Origin: Psychrobacter proteolyticus | GTDB lineage: Bacteria > Pseudomonadota > Gammaproteobacteria > Pseudomonadales > Moraxellaceae | Reading direction: 5' to 3' | DNA length: 64,000 bases | Assembly: GCF_003350005.1 (NCBI RefSeq) | Contig: NZ_QLKS01000003.1 | Location: 310,001 to 374,000 of the forward strand | In this document: positions 9,215 through 18,743 of the stretch, one piece after another | How the letters are laid out: each line of letters begins with the position of its first letter | How positions within the stretch are numbered: the stretch's first letter is position 1 | The notes under the pieces: model-generated | The model's input: the letters and a program-made list of their open reading frames with translations, nothing else | Told to the model about the DNA's origin: nothing | Database searches by the model: none | Program-made: the position numbers and the translations under genes

Positions 9215-9458
9215 CTGTGCTGACCTTTTCGTTGTTTTTATTAGGCCAGCACTATCAAAAGTGCTGATCATGTTTAACAGCAACTATCGTTATGGTAATT
9301 ATCATAGCGAGCGCTGCTATAAGCAAATGGCTAAGCTTAGACATTACGAGTTTTATTCGTAACGATAATTTTAGCTATCATCACGTATTAGTGGATTGGT
9401 CGCAAATCCACTTTTTTATGACCAGACACTTCATCATTTTTTTTATAGGATTATATCC
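9215..9458 (+). promoter_or_regulatory. Structured leader of rplY, putative attenuator
   Basis: This roughly 245-nt untranslated region has several competing helices. CAGCAC at 9247-9252 can pair with GTGCTG at 9217-9222 or at 9261-9266. An 8-bp hairpin, 9288-9295 with 9302-9309, competes with pairing of 9285-9292 to 9360-9367. The latter also competes with the hairpin TTACGA/TCGTAA (9344-9349 with 9357-9362). The leader ends with an intrinsic terminator at 9390-9417. The layout resembles a transcription attenuator controlled by a ribosomal protein or another signal. The ligand is unknown. Confidence 0.5.
9390..9417 (+). terminator. Leader terminator upstream of rplY
   Basis: Stem AGTGGATT (9390-9397) with AATCCACT (9405-9412), a 7-nt loop and then a T run. 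It sits 41 nt before the rplY start codon, so it can only act as a conditional (attenuating) terminator for rplY. Confidence 0.7.
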
Positions 9459-10139
9459 ATGAGCATTAATCATTTTGAACTAAACGCCGTTGATCGTGCT
9501 GCTGAACTACAAGGTAAAGGTGCGAGCCGCCGCCTACGTAAGCAGAACCTAGTTCCTGCTATCATCTATGGTGGTAACGAAGAGCCAACAGCTATCTCTA
9601 TCAAGCTTAACGAACTAGTAAAATCACTAGAATTCGAAGCGTTTTTCTCACACATCTTGACTATCAACGTTGACGGTGAAGAGCATCAAGCAGTTATCAA
9701 AGACTTGCAGCGCCATCCAGCTAAAGGCTTCCCAATGCATGCTGATTTCCAGCGCATTGTAAAAGGTCAGAAAATCCACATGAACGTTCCTGTTCATTTC
9801 ACTGGTCGTGAAGATGCGCCTGGTACTGCTGCTGCTGGTGTACTATCTACTCTAGTATCTGATATCGAAGTTATCTGCTTACCATCACAACTTCCTGAAT
9901 ACCTAGAAGTAGATGTATCAGGCATGGAAATCGGTGACTTGTTCCGTCTATCAGACATCAAACTTCCTGAAGGCGTTGTTATTCATGAGCTTGAGCTAGA
10001 AGACGGCCATGACCGTACTATCGTTAACATGCAGCCACCAACAGTAGAAGAAGTTGATGCTGATGCTGACGTTGATGCTGATGAAGTACCAGCAACTGAG
10101 CAAAACGACGGTACTGAAGAAAACAAAGACAGCGAGTAA
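9459..10139 (+). CDS. rplY: 50S ribosomal protein L25 (CTC/TL5 long form)
   Basis: L25 binds loop E of 5S rRNA in the large ribosomal subunit. The 226-aa protein is the long TL5/Ctc form: an N-terminal L25 beta-barrel (about 1-95, with GKGASRRLRK near 20 and PAIIYGG near 34), a C-terminal TL5 domain (about 100-190, with VPVHFTGREDAPG) and an acidic tail rich in Asp, Glu and Ala. I chose the ATG at 9459 because it gives the canonical N-terminus and is preceded by TAGGA. An upstream in-frame start at 9396 lies inside the leader terminator. It is preceded by a structured leader and followed by a terminator. Confidence 0.95.
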   Translation: MSINHFELNAVDRAAELQGKGASRRLRKQNLVPAIIYGGNEEPTAISIKLNELVKSLEFEAFFSHILTINVDGEEHQAVIKDLQRHPAKGFPMHADFQRIVKGQKIHMNVPVHFTGREDAPGTAAAGVLSTLVSDIEVICLPSQLPEYLEVDVSGMEIGDLFRLSDIKLPEGVVIHELELEDGHDRTIVNMQPPTVEEVDADADVDADEVPATEQNDGTEENKDSE

Positions 10140-10202
10140 TAACTGTTTCTAACTAGTGCATTATTTTGTGCTGGTTAGTGATACATTCGTTTAGTCAATA
10201 AG

Positions 10203-10235
10203 ACAGCAGGTGATTAAAATCTCCTGCTGTTTTTG
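10203..10235 (+). terminator. rplY terminator
   Basis: Stem ACAGCAGG (10203-10210) with CCTGCTGT (10223-10230) and a T-rich tail. Confidence 0.85.
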
Positions 10236-10314
10236 TAAGTAAGGTTTGAAAATAAACTGTCTATCAGTACTTCACACCTTACCCCTATTTATCAAATTCA
10301 AGCAGGGTGTTTTT

Positions 10315-10896
10315 ATGGCCATAAAGCTTATTGTCGGTCTTGGTAATCCTGGTCAGCAGTATATGTTTACGCGTCATAATGCAGGATTTTGGTTTGTCCA
10401 TCATTTGGCTCAGCAGTTTAATATCACGCTCTCCCCTGATAAGAAATTTCATGGAGTGACAGGGCGTGGGCAGATTCATGGATCTGATGTGCGTTTACTT
10501 ATGCCGCTGACGTTTATGAATAAATCTGGTCAGTCAGTGGTACCTATGGTAAATTTCTATGGCATCAAAAATGATGAATTGTTGATTGCTCATGATGAGC
10601 TCGATATTCCAGCTGGTAGTATCAAACTCAAAACAGACGGTGGACATGGTGGTCACAATGGCCTACGTGATATCACGCCGCATATTGGCAATGATTTTCA
10701 TCGCCTGCGTGTGGGTATCGGCCATCCTGGACACAAGTCTAAAGTTAGTGGACACGTTCTCTCTAAAGCATCTCCTGATGAGCAGATTGCGATTGATAGC
10801 GCTCTGACAGCTGCTTTTGAGGCGCTCCCATTATTGTTAGATGGTGATGTCGAAAAAGCACGTTCACAAATTAATGGCTTTAAATTACCAGAATAA
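10315..10896 (+). CDS. pth: Peptidyl-tRNA hydrolase
   Basis: Pth releases tRNA from peptidyl-tRNA that has dropped off the ribosome. The 193-aa protein starts MAIKLIVGLGNPG, with the substrate-contacting Asn11 and the catalytic His21 in TRHNAG. The catalytic aspartate is in HDELDIPAG (near residue 94-100), followed by the GGHGGHNGLR motif. The ATG at 10315 is preferred over 10246 because it gives the canonical N-terminus and AGGG lies just upstream. The rplY-pth neighbourhood is conserved across gammaproteobacteria. Confidence 0.96.
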   Translation: MAIKLIVGLGNPGQQYMFTRHNAGFWFVHHLAQQFNITLSPDKKFHGVTGRGQIHGSDVRLLMPLTFMNKSGQSVVPMVNFYGIKNDELLIAHDELDIPAGSIKLKTDGGHGGHNGLRDITPHIGNDFHRLRVGIGHPGHKSKVSGHVLSKASPDEQIAIDSALTAAFEALPLLLDGDVEKARSQINGFKLPE

Positions 10897-10996
10897 TATA
10901 GTCGTTCAATGATAATGACCTTTTATTTTGGCAGTTTTATCCCCATTAACCTTTTGATTTAGTTAATTAATATCAGTTACACCAAGGAACCAACCT

Positions 10997-11377
10997 ATGC
11001 TACTTAATATGCTTAAATGCAAATTACACCGTGCCCGTGTTACCCATGCCGAGCTTCATTACGAAGGCTCTTGCGGTATCGACGGCGATCTATTAGATCT
11101 TGCTGGTCTACGCGAAAATGAATCTATTGATATCTACAACGTGACCAACGGTAAGCGCTTTCGCACTTATGCTATCCGTGCTGAGGCGGGCTCTGGTATT
11201 ATCTCATTAAATGGTGCTGCGGCTCATATGGCAGATTTGGGCGATATCGTTATCATTTGTGCTTACGCGCATTTTGATGAAGTTGAAGCGTCAACGTATC
11301 AGCCAAAACTTGTCTATTGCAACGAAGACAACACCGTTAAAGACACAGCAAATATCATTCCTGTACAAGTTGCTTAA
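10997..11377 (+). CDS. panD: Aspartate 1-decarboxylase precursor
   Basis: PanD makes beta-alanine from aspartate for pantothenate and coenzyme A. It is a pyruvoyl enzyme made by self-cleavage between Gly24 and Ser25 in the visible EGSCGID motif. The 126-aa length is normal. The conserved substrate-binding Lys9, Tyr22 and the [12 protein letters not shown] segment (about 72-83) are present. It begins 100 bp after pth and has its own ribosome site AAGGAA. A terminator follows. Confidence 0.96.
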   Translation: MLLNMLKCKLHRARVTHAELHYEGSCGIDGDLLDLAGLRENESIDIYNVTNGKRFRTYAIRAEAGSGIISLNGAAAHMADLGDIVIICAYAHFDEVEASTYQPKLVYCNEDNTVKDTANIIPVQVA

Positions 11378-11476
11378 TATGACAGGATGGTGAGGTTTTG
11401 GTAAATTTAAGATAAACACAAAGTTACACCTTTGAATTAGCTGCTATTATTACTAAAAATCTCGATGCTAAAGGGA

Positions 11477-11510
11477 AAGCTGAATCTAAATCAAGATTCG
11501 GCTTTTTTTA
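11477..11510 (+). terminator. panD terminator
   Basis: An 11-bp stem with one G-U pair (11477-11487 with 11494-11504) and a run of seven or more T residues. Confidence 0.85.
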
Positions 11511-11565
11511 TGCCATTTTTATTTATCAAATTCACATTTTTCATCATATACAAGGAAACATACTG

Positions 11566-12591
11566 ATGTGGTTGGCAGCGCTTGCAATACTGATTGGATT
11601 AGCAATTTTAGTTTGGAGTGCCGATGTCTTTATTGATGGGGCGACAGCACTAGCAAAGAGGTTTAGTGTGCCTAGCTTCTTAATTGGTGTCTTAATATTG
11701 GGTATAGGCACGTCAGCGCCTGAGATGGTGGTATCAGTACTAGCAGCGATAGAAGGCAGCCCTGAGCTGGCTCTAGGTAACGCTTATGGCTCAAATATCA
11801 TCAACATCGCATTGGTACTTGGTGCAACTGTATTGATTAGCCCTATTATCATCCGTAGAGGCATCGTAAAGCGCGACTTACCCTTGCTGCTACTGATTAC
11901 TATCATCGCCGCTTGGCAGCTACGTGATGGTACGTTAAGCCAAGCTGATGGTATCGTATTGTTGATTTTGTTGGTCGCCGTTTTAGGACTACAGATCATA
12001 ATGAGTATACGCGAAGGCTATCATGAGCACGAAGACGATATAGTCGTGGCTAATGCTGACTCAGCGCACTCAAATAACTTAGAGCACTTAAATAACTCAG
12101 AGAGCTTAGAAAAGCTAGAACCAAGCGTAACGCGTGGTCTTGTCAGTTTAATTATCGGTATGCTGATGCTCGTAGCTAGCTCACGTGCTATCGTTTGGGG
12201 CGCTGTCGAGTTAGCAACGCTATGGGGTCTTAGTGAGCTCATCATTGGTCTAACGATTGTCGCAGTTGGGACCTCATTGCCTGAACTGGTATCGAGCCTG
12301 TCAGCCGCCCGTAAAGGCGAGCATGATATGGCGCTTGGCAATATCATCGGCTCTAATATTTTCAATACTTTGGCAGTTGTCGGCTTGGCAACAGTCATTG
12401 CTCCTATTGCCGCTGATCCAGTGATTCTATCGCGTGATGTGATGGCAATGGGAGTCTTGACGATATTGCTAGTGACACTGTGCGTATTTGCCTTTAAAAC
12501 AAAGCGACAATTCGGTCGTACGTCAGGTGCCACATTAGTGTTGTTCTTTATGGGCTACACCGCATGGCTGATCCAAAGCGTTAGTATGTAA
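11566..12591 (+). CDS. Calcium/sodium antiporter (CaCA family, YrbG-like)
   Basis: The 341-aa inner-membrane protein belongs to the K+-dependent Na+/Ca2+ exchanger-like family. The two inverted alpha-repeats are clear: GIGTSAPEMVVS (47-58) with GNAYGSNIINIAL (71-83), and VGTSLPELVSS with GNIIGSNIFNTL in the second half (about 237-270). The acidic glutamates in these repeats bind the cations. About ten hydrophobic segments are visible, with a hydrophilic loop at about 150-185 between the two halves. It stands alone after panD. The transported ion is inferred from the family. Confidence 0.9.
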   Translation: MWLAALAILIGLAILVWSADVFIDGATALAKRFSVPSFLIGVLILGIGTSAPEMVVSVLAAIEGSPELALGNAYGSNIINIALVLGATVLISPIIIRRGIVKRDLPLLLLITIIAAWQLRDGTLSQADGIVLLILLVAVLGLQIIMSIREGYHEHEDDIVVANADSAHSNNLEHLNNSESLEKLEPSVTRGLVSLIIGMLMLVASSRAIVWGAVELATLWGLSELIIGLTIVAVGTSLPELVSSLSAARKGEHDMALGNIIGSNIFNTLAVVGLATVIAPIAADPVILSRDVMAMGVLTILLVTLCVFAFKTKRQFGRTSGATLVLFFMGYTAWLIQSVSM

Positions 12592-12669
12592 CTGTTTAGG
12601 CTGAATCAATTGAACGGTGATATAACTAAATTTTACGTCAATAAAAGTTATTAAGTTAATCAAACCAGA

Positions 12670-13332
12670 CTAAGATTTTTTCTTACGATTTTTAAAACCG
12701 CGCCATAGCCCTTCATGTGCCACTTTTGGCATTTTTAGGGTAATGGTATTGGACAGCATATCTTGTACTGCCAGACCGCGAGGGTTGAACAGACAGAACA
12801 CATAGTTGAATACCAAACCAAGAAACGCGCTGGCCAATAAGGCGGCGCGTGATCCATCAATAAGACTGCCAATAATGCCGAAAATCAGCGGCATCAAACA
12901 AGCGGCCAAAATACGCTTAAACGACTGTCCCCACGTTAGCCATTGGCCTGCATCATTAATCGTTTTTAATCGCCAAGTCTGCATACCTAATGTCTGACCA
13001 CCACGGCGCCAAAATATCCCATAAAATGCCACGAGTGTCAGTACAAATGATGGCGTCATAATGGCGTTCTGATACCAAAGCGGCAGTGACTGAGCTTGTG
13101 AGGACTCAGTACCCGTCTCCATAGTCAACAGCGTACCCACGACGGTTAGTATCGTCCCTACCAAAAATAATAACGCTAAAATCAGCATACCATCATAGAG
13201 AATCGCCACGACGCGAATCATAGGCTTAGCGATGGTTGGCTCTTCGTTAGGATCTTGCTGTACAGGCGCACTCGATTGAGGCTTTGATTTGCGAGTCGTT
13301 TTTGACGGACGTTTAGATAGACTTTTTGACAT
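12670..13332 (-). CDS. RDD family membrane protein
   Basis: The 220-aa protein has a Lys/Ser-rich cytoplasmic N-terminus (1-40) and an RDD domain of about three to four membrane helices. Typical features are AILYDGMLILALLFL (about 47-61), YGIFWRRGGQTLGMQTWRLK (about 123-142), AACLMPLIFGII and the FNPRGLAVQDML end. The function of RDD proteins is mostly unknown. Some have been linked to transport or to Na+ tolerance. It is convergent with the Na+/Ca2+ exchanger gene, with no strong terminator visible between them. Confidence 0.85.
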   Translation of the reverse strand: MSKSLSKRPSKTTRKSKPQSSAPVQQDPNEEPTIAKPMIRVVAILYDGMLILALLFLVGTILTVVGTLLTMETGTESSQAQSLPLWYQNAIMTPSFVLTLVAFYGIFWRRGGQTLGMQTWRLKTINDAGQWLTWGQSFKRILAACLMPLIFGIIGSLIDGSRAALLASAFLGLVFNYVFCLFNPRGLAVQDMLSNTITLKMPKVAHEGLWRGFKNRKKKS

Positions 13333-13399
13333 GGTACAAGCTCATAGCAAGCAGTGAATAGTAACGCTATTGTACCGTAAATGGTGGGGCTATCGTACA

Positions 13400-13525
13400 T
13401 TATCCTAGATGACATCGTAGATGGCCTAACATCTTAGATGACTGTCCAATATCATAGATTGCTCTCCAATAACGTAGATTGCTCTTTAATATTATTAGCT
13501 GGCTATCCAATAATGCTACATATAA
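13400..13525. repeat. Degenerate 20-bp tandem repeat
   Basis: TAGAT-type cores recur at 13435, 13455, 13475, 13495 and 13515, exactly 20 bp apart. The best units read like CCAATATCATAGATTGCTCT. Two further TAGATG cores occur at 13406 and 13418 out of phase. It lies upstream of the RDD gene in a non-coding gap. Confidence 0.65.
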
Positions 13526-13573
13526 GAGATGGTCGTAGAATAAATAAGTAGAAAGGTAAAAGTTACAGACATA

Positions 13574-13605
13574 AAAAAACCGCCAATTGTCATAAGACAG
13601 GCGAT
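13574..13605 (-). terminator. tRNA-Arg terminator
   Basis: On the minus strand, CGCCTGTC and GACA(ATT)GGCG form a bulged stem followed by a T run (the A run at 13574-13579 on the plus strand). Confidence 0.6.
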
Positions 13606-13647
13606 TATTTTAATGTTTTATCAGCTTAAATTAAGCTGTTATGCAAA

Positions 13648-13724
13648 TGGTGCGCCTGGAGAGATTCGAACTCCCGACCCCTTAGTTCGTAGCCAAGTGC
13701 TCTATCCAACTGAGCTACAGGCGC
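13648..13724 (-). tRNA. tRNA-Arg(ACG)
   Basis: The 77-nt cloverleaf has acceptor arms GCGCCTG and CAGGCGC, D-arm TAGCTCAGTTGGATAGAGCA, anticodon loop CTACGAA (ACG, read as ICG), T-arm GGAGTTCGAATCTCC and an encoded CCA. Confidence 0.97.
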
Positions 13725-13782
13725 GTATTTTGCACTTTATCCACTGCGCAGATAATATCTTTTGCAGTAAATTAGGTTGGTC

Positions 13783-13810
13783 ATTATATAGATAATATCG
13801 CTTGTGTCAA
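13783..13810 (-). promoter_or_regulatory. tRNA-Arg promoter
   Basis: Minus-strand TTGACA (13805-13810) and TATAAT (13783-13788), both consensus, with a 16-bp spacer. Transcription would start near 13776, about 50 nt before the mature tRNA. Confidence 0.8.
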
Positions 13811-13905
13811 CATCTTTTTTAATTAAAACAAATTATCTTTTGAATTAATTATTAAAATGTTTAACGCAGTATATTGCGTTATTACTCTAATAACAACTGA
13901 ATAAA

Positions 13906-13995
13906 TGGCGGTGAAGGAGGGATTCGAACCCTCGATACGCTTACACGTATGGTTCCTTAGCAGGGAACTGGTTTCAGCCACTCACCCACTTCACC
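13906..13995 (-). tRNA. tRNA-Ser(GCU)
   Basis: The 90-nt class II tRNA has acceptor arms GGTGAAG and CTTCACC, a long variable arm, anticodon loop TGCTAAG (GCU), T-loop GGTTCGAATCC and an encoded CCA. A weak hairpin (AACGCA/TGCGTT, about 13863-13880) follows on the minus strand. Confidence 0.96.
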
Positions 13996-15141
<1,146 letters not shown>

Positions 15142-15184
15142 CATATCTAACAAGCCATAGCTTACCCAAGTAGCAGACGCAAAA

Positions 15185-15217
15185 AAGGCGCTCTATATTT
15201 TTATAGAACGCCTTTTT
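15185..15217. terminator. Bidirectional terminator thiD / yggT
   Basis: Stem AAGGCGCTCTATA with TATAGAACGCCTT (one C/A mismatch), flanked by A and T runs. It serves both convergent genes. Confidence 0.85.
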
Positions 15218-15249
15218 TATGACAGTTTTTAAATGTAATTTTATTAGGA

Positions 15250-15819
15250 CTAACCCAAGGTTGGCAACATACTCGCAGCCAAACCACCGATGAATATCTC
15301 CAGCAAATAAAATACTAAGAAAGCGACCATTGGTGATAAATCGAGCATACCTAAATTCGGCGTGATACGACGAAACGGGGCCAAAATAGGCTCAGCCAAA
15401 TTAATGATAATGCCAATAATCGGATGCTCAGATCTGGTAAACACCACAATCCAGCTAACGATGATAGAACCAATCACTAAATAGCGACACATGCGTAAAA
15501 AGTCTAACAATAAGCTAGTGGTACCTGTGAAGAATAGCGGTACAGGGGCAATACCTTTATGCGTTAATGCCGCCTTTCCAGAGATATCGATTAGACGAAT
15601 CAAAAACATTAGCACGATAGCGGCAATGCTAATACGACCCTGCGCGACAGTCGGGAAAATGCGCCCAAATACATCGACGATGTGCGTCGCTTTATAAGCA
15701 GGTGCAATCATTGGATTGCTCGCATCCATTCCTGCAAACTGCAACATAAAACGGATAAACACCAGCATCATAGCGAATGTGGTGACCAAATCAAAAATTT
15801 GAAATAACATGTTGTTCAT
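15250..15819 (-). CDS. yggT: YggT family inner-membrane protein
   Basis: The 189-aa integral membrane protein contains two YggT repeats, each with hydrophobic helices and a family-typical segment (RFMLQFAGMDASNP about 24-37 and IINLAEPILAPFRRITPNLG about 136-155). Proteins of this family occur beside proC and yggS. Their role is uncertain, with links to osmotic tolerance and membrane biogenesis. The gene lies 119 bp after proC on the same strand, so they are probably cotranscribed. Confidence 0.9.
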   Translation of the reverse strand: MNNMLFQIFDLVTTFAMMLVFIRFMLQFAGMDASNPMIAPAYKATHIVDVFGRIFPTVAQGRISIAAIVLMFLIRLIDISGKAALTHKGIAPVPLFFTGTTSLLLDFLRMCRYLVIGSIIVSWIVVFTRSEHPIIGIIINLAEPILAPFRRITPNLGMLDLSPMVAFLVFYLLEIFIGGLAASMLPTLG

Positions 15820-15938
15820 GAAGTGCTACTCAATGTGACATTATTAACAGATTCTAGGATGACAAATGTCATTATCAGATGCTGATGATTACATAAGGGG
15901 TGTCGTCAGTGGTGACTTACAGCACACCTTGTCAGTGT

Positions 15939-16772
15939 TTACTTGCTCATCTCTTCACTTAGCGCTTGGCTACGATCATAGCAAGCTTGCATGGCCTCGC
16001 TGATTTGACGACCAATCTCATTGGCTTGCATTGACTCAACCGCTGCCTGAGTAGTACCGTTCGGCGAAGTAACTTTACGGCGTAACTCAGCTGGTGCATC
16101 ATCACTGTTCATCGCCATTTTTGCAGCACCTAACATGGTCTGCATAGCAAGCGCTGAGGCTTGTTCTTTATCTAACCCTAATGCAACTGCCCCATCGACC
16201 ATCGATTCGATGAAGTAAAACATATACGCTGGCGCTGAACCTGATACGGCTGTGACCGCATGCATATGCTCTTCGTCATCGACCCACATGACCAAACCTG
16301 ATGCTTCCATAACGGCTGTTGCTAGCTGCTTCTGTTCCGCTGAGATATTGTCTGTACCGTAGAGGCCAGTCGCACCCATTTGAATCATAGAAGGCGTGTT
16401 TGGCATTGCACGGACGATATTGCTATAGCCGCCCAACATGTTTGATAAAAGATCAGTCGACAAGCCTGCAGCCACTGAAATAACTAATTGAGTGTCTAAT
16501 ACATCTGCAAAAGCACTTACCACCACCTTCATCATTTGTGGTTTGACTGCTAGCACCACGATATCCGCACCGATCACAGCAGACTTTGGATCAGCCATTG
16601 GATCAACAGTATTTAGACCTTTAGCGGCTAATTGCTCACGTGCATCGCTGCTAGGATCGGCGACCGTGATTAGATTTGGTTTGATGCCGCAACCCACAAG
16701 CCCGCTAATGAGCGCTTGTGCCATGTTTCCGCCACCAATAAAACTGATTTTTTTATTATCTAATACCGACAT
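15939..16772 (-). CDS. proC: Pyrroline-5-carboxylate reductase
   Basis: ProC makes L-proline from pyrroline-5-carboxylate with NAD(P)H. The 277-aa protein has an N-terminal Rossmann motif FIGGGNMAQAL (about 11-21), AVKPQMMK (about 76-83), VRAMPNTPSMIQMGATGLY (about 119-137) and the C-terminal helical domain with TAVSGSAPAYMF and the RRKVTSPNGTTQAA signature (about 227-241). It is probably cotranscribed with yggT. Length is normal. Confidence 0.97.
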   Translation of the reverse strand: MSVLDNKKISFIGGGNMAQALISGLVGCGIKPNLITVADPSSDAREQLAAKGLNTVDPMADPKSAVIGADIVVLAVKPQMMKVVVSAFADVLDTQLVISVAAGLSTDLLSNMLGGYSNIVRAMPNTPSMIQMGATGLYGTDNISAEQKQLATAVMEASGLVMWVDDEEHMHAVTAVSGSAPAYMFYFIESMVDGAVALGLDKEQASALAMQTMLGAAKMAMNSDDAPAELRRKVTSPNGTTQAAVESMQANEIGRQISEAMQACYDRSQALSEEMSK

Positions 16773-16949
16773 ACTTGTCTCCTAGTCACAAAATTCAAAG
16801 GTATTCAACTTAACATACTGATATGTAAAACGACACTCAGTTTATCATACTGCCACTATCCCCGTTTGATAAATTCAAAATGTCGCGCCTGACATCAACC
16901 TGATAAAAATCAATGAGTCAGCCAACGGATATTAAACTTTTAACGCTTT

Positions 16950-18518
16950 CTATTTTAGACTAAGCTCACTTTTGATGTACTCAGCCAATTGATTGCTTTT
17001 AGCATCGCTATCCGTCTGCTCAGAACTCAAAAGCCAACTCTCAAATGGTGATGCTAGTAACAGAGGAATATCAGTTTGTATGTCGCTTCCATCTTCAGAT
17101 TTTTTTGTAAGGGTAATGCTGACTACTATTAAGCTTTCTCGTAGCCATAATGGAATCCCAAGCGTTTGATACAGTTTTTTGCCTGCTTGTGGGCGTGCAG
17201 CCATCTCAGTTTTCAACCGCTGTTTACGGTCTAACGGTGCTACTTTTAACACTATCTGTTGTGCTACACAGTCCGTACTATTTTCTAACAATCGTACCAG
17301 CCCATCTACTTTCACTTGCAACTGCCAAATGTAGTCATTACTTCTGCACAAGGTGACTAATTCGAAGCTATTATCAGCTGAATTATTCTTAGACAAACTC
17401 AGGCTAGATAGTAGCAGCACCTGCTCGGTCCGTAGTAGCTTCAGCCAAGACAGCCACTCGCTGCTCATACGATAGAGCTGCTGACGATAGCGCCGAATGG
17501 TATAAGATGCTTTACGACCTTGCCAAAATAATTCTGTTTGATGATCTTGGTCATCACGTTGGCTTAGAGTTAACACATCATCGACGAGTTGCTTAGCAGG
17601 CGGTAGTGGCTCATCTTGACCCAACCAATAGTGCAGTAGTTGCCGCTGACGATATATAGGTAGCTTTTGCAACGTATCGATATTTAGCACGCGCTGTGCG
17701 GGTAAAAGTTGTAGGTCTGTACTCTCCGTCTGCTGCATATCCTGCATAGCTTGAGCATTGACTGTTTCCTGTGCATCACTTAATAGCTGCGCACTACGAG
17801 CAATATTATCAATAACATTAGGATTGTATGTAGCCAGTATTGGCATGATATCGCGGCGTAGGCCACTACGTACGTTGTTGCCGCTGTCATTGGTAGGATC
17901 ATCTATATAAGGCAACTCTAAACGCTTAGCATAGGCGCTAATGTTTGCACGTCGTATCGTGAGCCAAGGTCGCCACAGGATATTGCACTGTGCGCCCTGC
18001 GTTTGCACTCGCCATGGCTGCATACCAGAGAGACCATTGACTCCAGCGCCTTGAATGAGCCGCATCAATACGGTTTCAGCTTGGTCGTCAGCATGGTGGC
18101 CCAGTAGCAAAACATCACTTTTATTGATATGAGCACGCATAACATTATAGCGTGCTTGCCGAGCGGCCTGCTCATCATGTCCGTTCACTTGTGCCTGTAA
18201 AATACGACAAGGTATCTGCTGCGCTTGCGCCCAGTTGGCAACATGCTTAGCCCAATACTGACTATCCGATTGTAACCCATGATCGACATGTAACAGCTGC
18301 GGCAGACATGGCAATCTACCTTGTCGATAGAGCTGCACACACAGTGCCGCAAGTGCCAATGAATCACGCCCACCACTACATGCCAGCCAAAGACGACGAC
18401 CATGCAACTGATCACTATACACAGACATACTGCTCAAGAAAGCTGTCGCCAGAGTCTCATCAACTAGCAAATCGCCAATTGATTTCATGGGATGTGAGAT
18501 GATTGCGCTGCTAGTCAT
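16950..18518 (-). CDS. tilS: tRNA(Ile)-lysidine synthetase
   Basis: TilS attaches lysine to C34 of tRNA-Ile(CAU), which switches the codon read from AUG to AUA. The PP-loop ATP site SGGRDS is at 48-53, and LLGHHADDQAETVLMRLIQG (about 139-158) is the second family motif. At 522 aa it is somewhat longer than E. coli TilS (432), mainly in the C-terminal domains (about 330-520). The first ATG is supported by AAGG seven bases upstream. It lies between proC and accA on the same strand. A 225-bp gap with the accA terminator separates it from accA, so it is probably transcribed alone. Confidence 0.94.
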   Translation of the reverse strand: MTSSAIISHPMKSIGDLLVDETLATAFLSSMSVYSDQLHGRRLWLACSGGRDSLALAALCVQLYRQGRLPCLPQLLHVDHGLQSDSQYWAKHVANWAQAQQIPCRILQAQVNGHDEQAARQARYNVMRAHINKSDVLLLGHHADDQAETVLMRLIQGAGVNGLSGMQPWRVQTQGAQCNILWRPWLTIRRANISAYAKRLELPYIDDPTNDSGNNVRSGLRRDIMPILATYNPNVIDNIARSAQLLSDAQETVNAQAMQDMQQTESTDLQLLPAQRVLNIDTLQKLPIYRQRQLLHYWLGQDEPLPPAKQLVDDVLTLSQRDDQDHQTELFWQGRKASYTIRRYRQQLYRMSSEWLSWLKLLRTEQVLLLSSLSLSKNNSADNSFELVTLCRSNDYIWQLQVKVDGLVRLLENSTDCVAQQIVLKVAPLDRKQRLKTEMAARPQAGKKLYQTLGIPLWLRESLIVVSITLTKKSEDGSDIQTDIPLLLASPFESWLLSSEQTDSDAKSNQLAEYIKSELSLK

Positions 18519-18627
18519 ATTCAGCCTTAATTATTATTAAGCGGTTGTACATTTACTATCGTGCTGATGTGTGAGCACCTACGTTAATCAATACATTGCG
18601 TTAGGTGCTTTGTATAGTAACAGCCAT

Positions 18628-18660
18628 AAAAAAACGCGCCATTAAATGACACGTTTTTAT
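18628..18660 (-). terminator. accA terminator
   Basis: Read on the minus strand, ACGTGTCATT pairs with AATGGCGCGT through two G-U pairs and is followed by a T run. Confidence 0.75.
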
Positions 18661-18743
18661 TTTAGCATTAAGACTCAGACTCTAATATGAAAAGCCTATC
18701 ATTAATAATAGCGACTTCGCAATGAAGGCGCCATAACAACTAA

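Noticed and set aside
9285..9320. 5S rRNA loop-E mimic in the rplY leader
   Set aside because: Only short similarity (ATGGTA and GCGAG) with the wrong spacing. Kept as a weak idea, not claimed.
9396..9458. In-frame upstream extension of rplY
   Set aside because: It lies within the leader terminator; the ATG at 9459 gives the canonical L25 N-terminus and has a ribosome site.
12021..12533. 170-codon minus-strand frame inside the Na+/Ca2+ exchanger gene
   Set aside because: It is antisense to a clear family protein and has no family resemblance or ribosome site.
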